A stretch of 64,000 bases of DNA from Chitinophagaceae bacterium. Lineage in GTDB: Bacteria > Bacteroidota > Bacteroidia > Chitinophagales > Chitinophagaceae. How positions within the stretch are numbered: the first letter of the stretch is position 1; each line of letters begins with the position of its first letter. The position numbers and the translations under genes were made by a program. The notes beneath the pieces were generated by a model. The model worked only from the letters and a program-made list of their open reading frames with translations. It was not told where the DNA came from and ran no database searches. This document shows positions 18,916 through 26,661 of the stretch, piece after piece. Location of the stretch: positions 277,324-341,323 of the forward strand of contig JADBXP010000005.1 of the NCBI GenBank assembly GCA_020403455.1, in the 5' to 3' direction.

Positions 18916-19740
18916 ATGAAAGAATTCATCCGATACACAGAGCAATCTTCTCTCTACAGACACCTGGAAAAAATGACAGTTGCAGAATTGCTGCACAACA
19001 TCAATCAAGAAGACAAAACTGTACCTGATGCTGTTGCCAAAGCCATACCTCAGATTGAAAAACTGGTATCAGCCATCAGCGATAAGATGCTGGCCGGTGG
19101 CAGACTTTTTTACATTGGTGCGGGTACGAGCGGCAGATTGGGGATAGTGGATGCAAGTGAATGTCCGCCTACCTTCGGGGTACCCTACGGTCTTGTTATA
19201 GGCATCATTGCCGGTGGAGATAAAGCGATTACAACAGCCGTTGAATTTGCTGAAGACAATCCTGATGAAGGCTGGAATGATTTGATGAAGCATTTTGTGT
19301 CCGATAAAGACGTGGTGGTCGGATTAGCAGCCAGTGGCAGCACACCTTATGTGATTGGTGCATTGAAGCAATGCAGGAGAAAAGGAATCATTACCGGCAG
19401 TATCAGCTGCAATCCCAATGCCCCTGTTTCCCGCGAAGCGGATTTTCCTGTCGAAATCGTGGTTGGTCCGGAATTCATCACCGGAAGTACCCGCATGAAA
19501 AGTGGCACTGCCCAAAAACTGGTGCTGAACATGATCTCTACTTCAGTAATGATCCAGTTGGGCAGGGTGGAAGACAACAAAATGGTCAACATGCAGTTGA
19601 GTAATGTGAAGCTGGTAGACAGAGGGGTAAAAATGGTAATGGAAGGATTGGGACTCAAAGATTATGAAGAAGCAAAAGATTTGTTGCTGAAGCATGGCAG
19701 TGTGAAACGTGCCATTGAAGCGGCTAGTCACAGTCATTAA
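18916..19740 (+). CDS. murQ: N-acetylmuramic acid 6-phosphate etherase
   Basis: 274 residues of the SIS-fold etherase family. The signature GAGTSGRLGIVDASECPPTFG (around residues 68-88) is complete, as is the second motif FITGSTRMKSGTAQKL, which contains the substrate-binding residues. MurQ converts MurNAc-6-phosphate into GlcNAc-6-phosphate and D-lactate in the cytoplasm, a step of peptidoglycan recycling. It lies 3 bp after the sugar kinase and 8 bp before a hypothetical gene on the same strand. The length is slightly shorter than the enterobacterial enzyme but no domain is missing. Confidence 0.95.
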   Translation: MKEFIRYTEQSSLYRHLEKMTVAELLHNINQEDKTVPDAVAKAIPQIEKLVSAISDKMLAGGRLFYIGAGTSGRLGIVDASECPPTFGVPYGLVIGIIAGGDKAITTAVEFAEDNPDEGWNDLMKHFVSDKDVVVGLAASGSTPYVIGALKQCRRKGIITGSISCNPNAPVSREADFPVEIVVGPEFITGSTRMKSGTAQKLVLNMISTSVMIQLGRVEDNKMVNMQLSNVKLVDRGVKMVMEGLGLKDYEEAKDLLLKHGSVKRAIEAASHSH

Positions 19741-19748
19741 ACCGGTTT

Positions 19749-20315
19749 ATGCACGAAATAGAGCCTTATTATAATTGGAGGCATCTGTATATATCTGAAG
19801 AAGACAAGCTCTCGCCTTTTTTTGGCAGAACCTATAGTGAGTTTGAATATTCCCAAACAATTTATAATTATTTTATACACCCCCAATGGGATGAATTTGG
19901 CAGTAAAACCCTGTACCTGAAAATCATTTATGCTGATTATGAGTTGCACTTCTGCATCATTGAATTGATCGGTGAATGGAATGATGCCATCGAGAATGAT
20001 ATCATGATGCTCAAGAGGGAGGTGGGAGACGAATTGATGAAGCAGGGATTGACCAAATTTATTTTCATCGCCGAAAATGTGTTGAATTTTCACAGCAGTG
20101 ACAATGAATATTACAGAGAATGGCAGGAGGAAGTCAGTGAGGAAACAGGATGGATTACCATTTTGAATATGCCGGCAGCTACCCAGCAGGACTTCCTGCG
20201 GAAGCGCTTGCAATACTATATGGAATTGATTGATTTACCGGAATGGCGTTCTTACAAACCCTATCACCTGTTCAAAAAAATTGATACCGCAATGGGCCTG
20301 CGGTTAGAAGAATGA
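19749..20315 (+). CDS. Conserved hypothetical protein downstream of murQ
   Basis: 188 residues, soluble, rich in aromatic and acidic residues, with no signal peptide or membrane helix. It is expected to be cotranscribed with the kinase and murQ because it begins 8 bp after the murQ stop. I recognise it only as the type of uncharacterised protein seen in many Bacteroidota. The pattern (YYNWRHLYISEEDKLSPF near the start, a central acidic strand, a basic helix at the end) gives no enzyme motif. No function is assigned. Confidence 0.8.
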   Translation: MHEIEPYYNWRHLYISEEDKLSPFFGRTYSEFEYSQTIYNYFIHPQWDEFGSKTLYLKIIYADYELHFCIIELIGEWNDAIENDIMMLKREVGDELMKQGLTKFIFIAENVLNFHSSDNEYYREWQEEVSEETGWITILNMPAATQQDFLRKRLQYYMELIDLPEWRSYKPYHLFKKIDTAMGLRLEE

Positions 20316-20381
20316 ATAAGAAGCAGCAATGATGATATTGGATAACCATTTTTTTCGTATCTTGACAACAAATCGTTCGGT

Positions 20382-20540
20382 ATGTCTTTACCAGTAAATA
20401 ACAAGAACAACAGTAAGGGAGGAAAAAAAGGAAATGTGCCGGGGGCACAGAATTCACGCTTTATACCCAAGCCGGGAGCAGCAAAATCCAGTGGCGGAGG
20501 TAAAAAAATGATTAAAACAGGTGGCTCACGCGGAAGCTGA
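20382..20540 (+). CDS. Small basic Gly/Lys/Ser-rich protein
   Basis: A 52-residue reading frame beginning MSLPVNNKNNSKGGKKG and ending GGSRGS. It is highly basic (Lys and Arg, no Asp or Glu), low in hydrophobic residues and rich in Gly, Ser and Asn, so it is likely disordered and possibly nucleic-acid or ribosome associated. It lies in the gap between the convergent gene pair, with a TATCTTGA element 25 bp upstream that partly resembles the TAnnTTTG -7 box. The case for a real gene rests on its compositional bias and position; there is no motif. Confidence 0.55.
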   Translation: MSLPVNNKNNSKGGKKGNVPGAQNSRFIPKPGAAKSSGGGKKMIKTGGSRGS

Positions 20541-20563
20541 TCGTTGAGTTCCCCACATTTCGA

Positions 20564-20878
20564 CTAAACATCCATTAAATCATCGTAGGCCATTCTGAGT
20601 TCATTCCAGGCATGGTTGTCACCTGCTTTTTTTGCAGCTGCTAGTCCTTTCTCATACCATTCCTGTGCTTCCCGAACCCGGTTTTGGTTAACCAATGCCG
20701 CGGCCAGGTGATAATACGATCCCACATAATCGGGCAAATCATTCAGCAACTGTATCCAGATATTGATAGATTCCTCTTGCTGACCGGTTTTCAGGTATTC
20801 CAATGCGAGAGCATGGCGAAGAAAGGGGTCATTGGGCTGGTCTTGTAGGTATGCCAGCAATTTTTCCATCCGGTTCAT
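20564..20878 (-). CDS. Tetratricopeptide repeat protein
   Basis: 104 residues from the ATG at 20878; a TTG two codons upstream is less likely. Two or three TPR units are visible (PFLRHALALEYLKTGQQEES, VGSYYHLAAALVNQNRVREA with QEWYEKGLAAA, and a final partial helix). It has no signal peptide, so is presumably a small cytoplasmic scaffold. It is convergent with the small basic gene and divergent from etfBA. Confidence 0.85.
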   Translation of the reverse strand: MNRMEKLLAYLQDQPNDPFLRHALALEYLKTGQQEESINIWIQLLNDLPDYVGSYYHLAAALVNQNRVREAQEWYEKGLAAAKKAGDNHAWNELRMAYDDLMDV

Positions 20879-20966
20879 AGCCAAAGATAAGCTGCCGGTT
20901 TATCCACTTCCCTACTCTCTTAAAAAAAATTAACTATTCCGTTAACAGCACAATGTATTTCCTCCC

Positions 20967-20974
20967 TAACTTTG
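20967..20974 (+). promoter_or_regulatory. -7 element for etfBA
   Basis: TAACTTTG matches the Bacteroidota TAnnTTTG -7 box and lies 61 bp before the etfB ATG, giving a leader of about 55 nt. No clear TTG is found at the expected -33 distance. Confidence 0.5.
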
Positions 20975-21035
20975 TATAGTTGCATAAACAACTATTTTTT
21001 ATTCTTTACCCTTTTTTCATTTTTTAATTGTCTGT

Positions 21036-21779
21036 ATGAAGATTCTAGTATGCATCAGCAGAACTCCGGATACCACTTCCCGGATCGCCTTCACTGATAA
21101 CAGTACCCGTTTTGATGAAACGGATGTTCAGTGGATCATTAATCCTTACGATGAATGGTATGCGTTGGTACGAGCGATTGAGATAAAGGAAAAAAATCCT
21201 GAGACGGTTTTGCACCTGGTATCAGCGGGTGGTCCGGAATTGGATGCCATTTTGAGAAAAGCGCTGGCACTGGGTGGAGATGAGGCCTTCCGCATTGATA
21301 CAGATAGCAAAGACAGTTACACCATTGCTGCCCATTTAGCGGCACTTTGCCACCAGCAGCAATACCAACTCATATTTACGGGTAAGGAAGCAATAGATAC
21401 CAACAACGGAGTTCTGGGAGGGATGCTGGCTGAATTGTACCCAGCCGAGTATGTTTCCTTGGCAACGCAATTGGAACTCAGTTCGGATGGCTGTACAGTT
21501 ACCCGTGAAATTGAGGGGGGTGAGGAAACCCTGACTTGTCCTTTACCTGCTGTGATCAGTTGCCAGAAAGGAATGGCAGAACAACGAATTCCGAACATGC
21601 GTGGAATTATGGGTGCACGCACCAAGCCCCTGCACGTAGTTACGCCGGAGGCAGTATCCCCACTAACCTCCATCGTACAATATGAATTGCCCGCTCCTAA
21701 GGCTGGCGTAAAATTGGTGAGTGCCGATCAGCCGGAAGAACTGATTCGCCTGTTACACGAAGAAGCAAAAGTTTTATAA
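21036..21779 (+). CDS. etfB: Electron transfer flavoprotein, beta subunit
   Basis: 247 residues. Begins with the beta-subunit nucleotide-binding strand MKILVCISRTPDTTS and contains the family signature region GTQL-type loop (AELYPAEYVSLATQLEL) and the C-terminal segment MRGIMGARTKPL that contacts the alpha subunit. With EtfA it makes a soluble FAD/AMP-binding heterodimer that collects electrons from acyl-CoA dehydrogenases and passes them to a quinone reductase. etfA follows 18 bp downstream. No ETF-quinone oxidoreductase gene lies in this window. Confidence 0.95.
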   Translation: MKILVCISRTPDTTSRIAFTDNSTRFDETDVQWIINPYDEWYALVRAIEIKEKNPETVLHLVSAGGPELDAILRKALALGGDEAFRIDTDSKDSYTIAAHLAALCHQQQYQLIFTGKEAIDTNNGVLGGMLAELYPAEYVSLATQLELSSDGCTVTREIEGGEETLTCPLPAVISCQKGMAEQRIPNMRGIMGARTKPLHVVTPEAVSPLTSIVQYELPAPKAGVKLVSADQPEELIRLLHEEAKVL

Positions 21780-21797
21780 TTCATTAAATTCATTGAT

Positions 21798-22763
21798 ATG
21801 TCAGTTTTAATTATAGCAGATCTGCAAGATGGTCATCTCAAGAAATCCTCTAACAGTGTAATCAGTTATGGCAGCGCCATTGCTCGTCAATTAGGTTCTG
21901 AAGCATACGTGCTGGTATTGGGTACTTGTTCTGACGATCTCAGTGCACTGGGAAATTTCGGTGCGTCAAAAGTGTATCAGTTAGATGATGCCTCTTTAGC
22001 AGTAATTGATCCGAAGGTTTACACACAGGTAATTGCTGATGTAGTATCCTCTACAGGGGCGCGTGTGGTTGTTTTTGGTAATAACCCTACTGCTAAAGCG
22101 GTTGCTCCCGGACTTTCTGCCAAATTAGGGGCGGGACTTGTGGCTGGAGCATGTGCCTTGCCCGATACATCCAATGGATTCACCATAAAAAAGACCGTTT
22201 TCTCCGGAAAGGCCTTTGCCACCGTTTCCATTTTAACTGAAGTAAAAATTATTACACTGCAACCCAATAGTGTTACCATTGCACCGGTGGGTGGTATTGC
22301 ACAAGTTGAAAAATTGTCTGTATCAGTTCCCGCTACGGCACGCAAGGTTGCCGGCGTGAAGAAAACCGAAGGCGAAGTGCCGCTCACTGAAGCGGATGTC
22401 GTGGTAAGTGGAGGACGAGGCATGAAGGGGCCCGAGCATTGGGGAATTTTATTAGACCTTGCCAAAGCACTGAAAGCAGGAACTGCTTGTAGCCGTCCCG
22501 TGGGGGATGCGCATTGGAGACCACACCATGAACATGTCGGACAAACAGGCGTACAAATAGCACCCAATCTATATTTTGCCCTTGGCATTTCCGGTGCGAT
22601 ACAGCATCTTGCAGGAGTTAACAGGAGTAAGGTCATTGTTGTGATCAACAAAGATCCTGAGGCACCCTTTTTTAAAGCAGCTGACTATGGTATAGTCGGT
22701 GACCTTTTTGAGGTAGTACCTAGACTGACTGCAGCGATAGAAAAACTACATGCAGAAAAGTAG
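21798..22763 (+). CDS. etfA: Electron transfer flavoprotein, alpha subunit
   Basis: 321 residues. The N-terminal domain resembles EtfB, and the C-terminal FAD-binding domain is clear: VVSGGRGMKGPEHWGILLDL (about residue 203), followed by RPVGDAHWRPHHEHVGQTG and PNLYFALGISGAIQHLAGV, with the FAD-contacting arginine and histidine in place. It is the second gene of an etfBA operon. The stop lies 4 bp before the end of the convergent cupin gene. Confidence 0.96.
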   Translation: MSVLIIADLQDGHLKKSSNSVISYGSAIARQLGSEAYVLVLGTCSDDLSALGNFGASKVYQLDDASLAVIDPKVYTQVIADVVSSTGARVVVFGNNPTAKAVAPGLSAKLGAGLVAGACALPDTSNGFTIKKTVFSGKAFATVSILTEVKIITLQPNSVTIAPVGGIAQVEKLSVSVPATARKVAGVKKTEGEVPLTEADVVVSGGRGMKGPEHWGILLDLAKALKAGTACSRPVGDAHWRPHHEHVGQTGVQIAPNLYFALGISGAIQHLAGVNRSKVIVVINKDPEAPFFKAADYGIVGDLFEVVPRLTAAIEKLHAEK

Positions 22764-22767
22764 TTGG

Positions 22768-23124
22768 CTATTGATTTAGAGCTGCTTTTGCCTTCTCCGA
22801 AAGGGCACGATAATCTTCTCTTACAGGATTGAATACATCCAGTAAACGACAATCTGTAATGGCTCTACCTGAATGCCGAACGCCGGAAGGGATAACGAGT
22901 ACTTCTCCGGGTTTAAGCAGGATCGGTTTGCCTGCTACTGTCAATTCAAACTCTCCCTCCTGCACCATTGATACCTGTTCATGTGGATGATCATGTTCCG
23001 GCAAGGTAGCTCCGGCACGGACCTGTAAAAAGGACAAGGTCATGTTCTCGGTATGAACAAATCGAACAAAATAACCCGGTATCATTTCAATTTCCGGTTG
23101 GTCTTTTAATAGTAGGGCTGACAT
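22768..23124 (-). CDS. Cupin domain protein
   Basis: 118 residues forming a single cupin barrel. Motif 1 is seen as GATLPEHDHPHEQVSMVQEGEFELTV-like (H, H, Q and E ligands around residues 40-57) and motif 2 as PGEVLVIPSGVRHSG with the final histidine ligand. The fold binds a metal such as manganese, iron or zinc. Small stand-alone cupins of this type act as dioxygenases, isomerases or sensors, and no substrate can be inferred here. Confidence 0.88.
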   Translation of the reverse strand: MSALLLKDQPEIEMIPGYFVRFVHTENMTLSFLQVRAGATLPEHDHPHEQVSMVQEGEFELTVAGKPILLKPGEVLVIPSGVRHSGRAITDCRLLDVFNPVREDYRALSEKAKAALNQ

Positions 23125-23159
23125 AAATGGTAATTTCAGAACAAATTAAGGTATTTACT

Positions 23160-23187
23160 AAAAAAAACACCCGCCAATTGGCGGGTG
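23160..23187 (-). terminator. Rho-independent terminator of the YceI gene
   Basis: The perfect palindrome CACCCGCC-AATT-GGCGGGTG at 23168-23187 is followed on the minus strand by an eight-T run (23160-23167 on the plus strand is A). It sits 25 bp after the YceI stop. Confidence 0.85.
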
Positions 23188-23211
23188 CAGACGATAAAAA
23201 TTGGTAATTGC

Positions 23212-23778
23212 TTATTTGGCAAAAAGGTGAATGGCCAGTTGTACATCATTGGAAACGGCACCAACACCATATTTCACACCAAAGAGGGTTCTGTCCATTC
23301 CGAAGAAAGCCTGAGCAAAGAAACCTTTGTCATCAGAGTTACGAATATTGGCAGAAAAAGACAAAGGCAAGGTTGCACCGTGGAAGGTAAGGTTACCCGT
23401 AATGGTGGCTGCATTGTCAGATGTATAGTTCACAGATGTGATTTCGAAAACTGCTTCAGGAAATTTCGCTACATCCAGAATCTCAGCGGATTTCAGGTGA
23501 CCGCCCAAGCGATCGCCGGCTGCATCAGTTACTTTCAGAGCAGAAACATCCATCACGAATTTTCCACCTGTCAGTTTACCACCTGTAACGGCTACAGTTC
23601 CGCTTTTGATGGGAACGATGCCGGTGTGGAAATCAGATTTTTTAGACCCTACCCAGTCAACACGGCTTTTCTCGGTATTAACGGTAAGATCTGCATACTG
23701 CTTGGCGGGTGCAGGAGCAAAAGAAAAGATTCCGGCAGCCAGAACAAGGGATGCCAATGTGAACAGCTTTGTTTTCAT
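23212..23778 (-). CDS. YceI-like periplasmic lipocalin-fold protein
   Basis: 188 residues from the ATG at 23778, selected because it starts the signal peptide MKTKLFTLASLVLAAG, cleaved near the APA segment; an in-frame ATG 15 codons earlier has no such context. The mature part shows YceI strands (VNTEKSRVDWVGSKKSDFHTG, then GRFEV-like repeats, and the conserved GMDRTLFGVKYG). YceI proteins bind polyisoprenoid or other amphiphilic ligands in the periplasm. It is followed by a strong terminator and stands alone. Confidence 0.92.
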   Translation of the reverse strand: MKTKLFTLASLVLAAGIFSFAPAPAKQYADLTVNTEKSRVDWVGSKKSDFHTGIVPIKSGTVAVTGGKLTGGKFVMDVSALKVTDAAGDRLGGHLKSAEILDVAKFPEAVFEITSVNYTSDNAATITGNLTFHGATLPLSFSANIRNSDDKGFFAQAFFGMDRTLFGVKYGVGAVSNDVQLAIHLFAK

Positions 23779-23905
23779 AAACAGTTTTTTAGATTTAAGC
23801 GATTGATTGCAGTTGAGGTTCAAAAATACAAAAAAAATGTTAGCAAGGTTTTAAAAGCGATGTATGAAGCGGGGGTTTGTATTATCTTCGCCAAAATTTT
23901 TTCAC

Positions 23906-25117
23906 ATGAATCTCCACGAATACCAGGCCAAAGAATTACTGAAGAAATACCAGGTTCCTGTACAGGAAGGGATTGCCGTTGACAATGTGATGGCTGCTGA
24001 GGAAGCCTACCAGCAGTTGAAAAACCAAACCGGTAACAATTTTGCTGTCATTAAAGCCCAGATTCATGCAGGTGGCCGAGGTAAGGGAAAAATAGAAGGT
24101 ACGGAGCAAAGAGGAGTAGCAGTTGCCAAAAGCCTGGAAGATGTTACATCGATTGCGAAAAATCTATTGGGTGGCACCCTGGTGACCATCCAAACGGGTG
24201 CAGCGGGTAAAAAAGTAAATAAAATTTTGGTTGCACAGGATGTTTATTATCCTGGTGCCTCCCCTGTGAAGGAATTCTATCTCTCTATCTTGCTGGACCG
24301 TTCCAAAGGAATGAATGTAATCATGTACAGCACAGAAGGTGGAATGGACATCGAAGAAGTAGCCCACAAAACTCCAGAAAAAATATTCAAAGAGTGGGTG
24401 CATCCCGGAGGTGGATTACAAGGATTTCAGGCAAGAAAGATTGCTTTTAACCTGGGATTGAGCGGAGAAGCCTTCAAAAGCTGTGTGAAATTCGTGACTC
24501 AATTATACAATGCATATGTTTCTCTGGATTGTGGCATGTTAGAAATCAATCCACTCTTCAAAACCAGCGATGATAAGATCATTGCGGTGGACTGTAAAAT
24601 GAACATCGATGACAATGCACTTATGCGTCATGCGGATGTTGCTGCTCTCAGAGATATTTCGGAAGAAGATCCAACCGAAGTGGAGGCAGGTCAATACAAT
24701 TTGAATTTCGTGAAGCTGGATGGAAATGTGGGCTGTATGGTGAATGGTGCAGGGCTGGCCATGGCTACGATGGATATGATTAAGTTGAGTGGTGGTGATC
24801 CGGCCAACTTCCTCGATGTAGGTGGTTCTGCCAACGCACAAACTGTAGAAGCCGGATTCCGCATCATCCTGAAAGATCCTAATGTAAAAGCGATCCTCAT
24901 TAATATCTTCGGTGGTATCGTTCGTTGCGACCGGGTTGCCTCTGGTGTAATTGAGGCCTATAAAAAGATGGGCAATATCAATATCCCCATCATTGTTCGA
25001 CTTCAGGGCACCAATGCGGTTGAAGCCAAAAAACTGATCGATGAAAGTGGATTAAAAGTACAGTCCGCCATTGAATTGAGTGAGGCAGCCGATCTGGTGA
25101 AGAAGGCAGTTGCCTGA
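23906..25117 (+). CDS. sucC: Succinate-CoA ligase (ADP-forming), beta subunit
   Basis: 403 residues from the ATG at 23906, which gives the family N terminus MNLHEYQAKELLKKYQVP; a start 14 codons upstream would add a non-homologous leader. The ATP-grasp domain covers the first 240 residues (AQIHAGGRGKGKIEGTEQRG, then LEINPLFKT). The CoA-ligase domain follows with FLDVGGSANAQTV and the IFGGIVRCDRVASGV phosphate loop. The enzyme makes ATP (or GTP) from succinyl-CoA in the citric acid cycle together with SucD, which is not adjacent here. A -7-like element TATCTTCG at 23883-23890 lies 15 bp upstream. Confidence 0.96.
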   Translation: MNLHEYQAKELLKKYQVPVQEGIAVDNVMAAEEAYQQLKNQTGNNFAVIKAQIHAGGRGKGKIEGTEQRGVAVAKSLEDVTSIAKNLLGGTLVTIQTGAAGKKVNKILVAQDVYYPGASPVKEFYLSILLDRSKGMNVIMYSTEGGMDIEEVAHKTPEKIFKEWVHPGGGLQGFQARKIAFNLGLSGEAFKSCVKFVTQLYNAYVSLDCGMLEINPLFKTSDDKIIAVDCKMNIDDNALMRHADVAALRDISEEDPTEVEAGQYNLNFVKLDGNVGCMVNGAGLAMATMDMIKLSGGDPANFLDVGGSANAQTVEAGFRIILKDPNVKAILINIFGGIVRCDRVASGVIEAYKKMGNINIPIIVRLQGTNAVEAKKLIDESGLKVQSAIELSEAADLVKKAVA

Positions 25118-25147
25118 TTATTTTTTGAACAACCGGCCAAATTAAGA

Positions 25148-25780
25148 TCAGCTTGGTCTTACGTATCGTTTTACTTCCGCGATAGCGCTAAAGCTATAGG
25201 TTAATCCTGATTTTACTTCAAGGCAGGCAATTCTTTTGCGGCGTTTATTGAGCTTTTGAAAGATTCTTCCGTTTTCCGTTTCAAAAAAAGCCCCTTCTTC
25301 CAATTCATCTACCAGAACAAAACCTGCTCGAATGTTAACATTGTGCGCACGCAGGGCCAACAACAATTCTGTTTCTCCATTAGCAGTGGCCGCCGGGTTG
25401 CGGATGGATGCCTGCAATGCCCTGGTAATATCAGGAGGGAAAATGGACTGAGCTACAAATTGAACGAGTAAGCTGCTATACTCCTGTTTCCATTCTTTGC
25501 CATGGGGCTCAACCCGATGCCCGAATTTTTCGAATGTTAGCAGGTGTGCCAGTTCATGCAACAATGTAATGAGGAACTCATATTTATTAAGGTTGCCGTT
25601 AACACTGATGCGATGGTTAGCATTAGCAACAGCATGACGATAGTCCCCCAATACAGATTTTCTTTTACGGGTAATGGTCAGGTGCACTTTATACCGGTGA
25701 AGCAGTGCTGCCACCTGGTCAAAGCTTCTGTCCGGTAGAAATTCAGCCAGTGCCTGAAGGGGGTGTTCTGATGAAGGCAT
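25148..25780 (-). CDS. SprT-like zinc metalloprotease family protein
   Basis: 210 residues. The zinc motif HELAH is at residues 75-79, with a third possible ligand in EPHGKEW (H93), which is the SprT arrangement. The N-terminal part shows alternating helices, and the C terminus is basic with strands but lacks an obvious cysteine zinc ribbon. SprT-like proteins in bacteria are poorly characterised; the eukaryotic relative is a DNA-protein crosslink protease. The start codon overlaps the stop of the upstream membrane-protein gene by 1 bp (TAATG), so they are cotranscribed. Confidence 0.85.
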   Translation of the reverse strand: MPSSEHPLQALAEFLPDRSFDQVAALLHRYKVHLTITRKRKSVLGDYRHAVANANHRISVNGNLNKYEFLITLLHELAHLLTFEKFGHRVEPHGKEWKQEYSSLLVQFVAQSIFPPDITRALQASIRNPAATANGETELLLALRAHNVNIRAGFVLVDELEEGAFFETENGRIFQKLNKRRKRIACLEVKSGLTYSFSAIAEVKRYVRPS

Positions 25781-26172
25781 TACTTATCCGATTTCAATCG
25801 CAGGGAAATGCGGGTCTCTATCCAGGAATAGACTATGTAGCAACCCATGGATACGATCACTGCATAAACACTTCGCTTTTCGCCGGCTGCAATGATATAG
25901 ACCAATACGAGTGATGCCAGAAAAAATAATTTAACCATGGTTGCACCGATGATTCCTCGCATAACTGCTTGTGGATTGGGTTGCTGGAGATTGCGCTTTT
26001 GAAAAAAAATATTCAGGCAACTGGTAATGAGTAGGATCAGGTTGGCAGCCTGTACAACCATCGGATTGATCTTTTTATTCAATAACCATTCGCTACCTGC
26101 AGCAGTCATGGTAGCAATCAAAATTGCTGCGATGAACAAGGGAAGCAAGAGACTGAATAAATTTTTTTTCAT
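25780..26172 (-). CDS. Hypothetical four-helix membrane protein
   Basis: 130 residues with four predicted membrane helices: about residues 8-27, 36-55, 72-94 and 102-117. There is a short basic loop after helix 2 (FFQKRNLQQPNPQ) and a basic C terminus. The four-helix pattern and size are comparable with AtpI-type and other small membrane proteins, but no signature is visible. The gene lies between the anchor-domain gene (9 bp upstream) and sprT-like (1 bp overlap), so the three form an operon. Confidence 0.75.
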   Translation of the reverse strand: MKKNLFSLLLPLFIAAILIATMTAAGSEWLLNKKINPMVVQAANLILLITSCLNIFFQKRNLQQPNPQAVMRGIIGATMVKLFFLASLVLVYIIAAGEKRSVYAVIVSMGCYIVYSWIETRISLRLKSDK

Positions 26173-26181
26173 GTAGGTTGG

Positions 26182-26577
26182 TTAGTCGATGGAAGCTTCT
26201 TTGTTGGGCACTTCCAATGAAGTAGTATCCAGCACGACTGTGCCTGAGCCTGAAAGTGCTTTCTTAACACCGTCCAGGTACTGATCGCGGTAGCGGATAG
26301 CCCTTTCCAGTGAATCGGTGCGTAACTTCAGTACCTGCAGGGCTGTTCGGCTTTCGCGGGTTCCGTAACCGGGTATGTAATATTTCAGGGGTGTAAATGC
26401 AATCAAAGCGATGGTAAGGCCGATCAATAATACAAAAATGGTGCTCAGCCCAATGTAGACACTCAGTCTGGACAAACGAAAGGTAACTACCTCCTCATAG
26501 GTATCATCATTGAGTACTACCAGCCGGTAGCTATTCCGGAGGCGGTTGAGTGAGTTATTGAATTCGCCGGTTGCCAT
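26182..26577 (-). CDS. Single-helix membrane protein resembling the N-terminal part of M23 peptidases
   Basis: 131 residues: a basic N-terminal segment with LRNSYRLVVLNDDTYEEVV at residues 12-30, one membrane helix at about residues 42-62, then a coiled-coil-prone region (RTDSLERAIRYRDQYLDGVKK). This pattern is what precedes the LytM/M23 domain in a class of Bacteroidota endopeptidases of about 300 residues. Here the protein stops before any M23 domain. The downstream gene is a different small membrane protein, and no HxH or HxxxD metal motif occurs. It may be a natural short paralog, possibly a partner or regulator of a wall hydrolase. This is comparison from memory, not a search. Confidence 0.7.
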   Translation of the reverse strand: MATGEFNNSLNRLRNSYRLVVLNDDTYEEVVTFRLSRLSVYIGLSTIFVLLIGLTIALIAFTPLKYYIPGYGTRESRTALQVLKLRTDSLERAIRYRDQYLDGVKKALSGSGTVVLDTTSLEVPNKEASID

Positions 26578-26661
26578 TTGATAAAAACTGGTTAAAGGTA
26601 CAAAGAAGAAGTCTTTTTCATTGCTTCACGCCAAGAAATAAACGTATTTTTAAGCACGGCT

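Noticed and set aside
22019..22651. 210-codon frame antisense to etfA
   Set aside because: etfA has a complete FAD-binding domain on the plus strand; the antisense product is low complexity.
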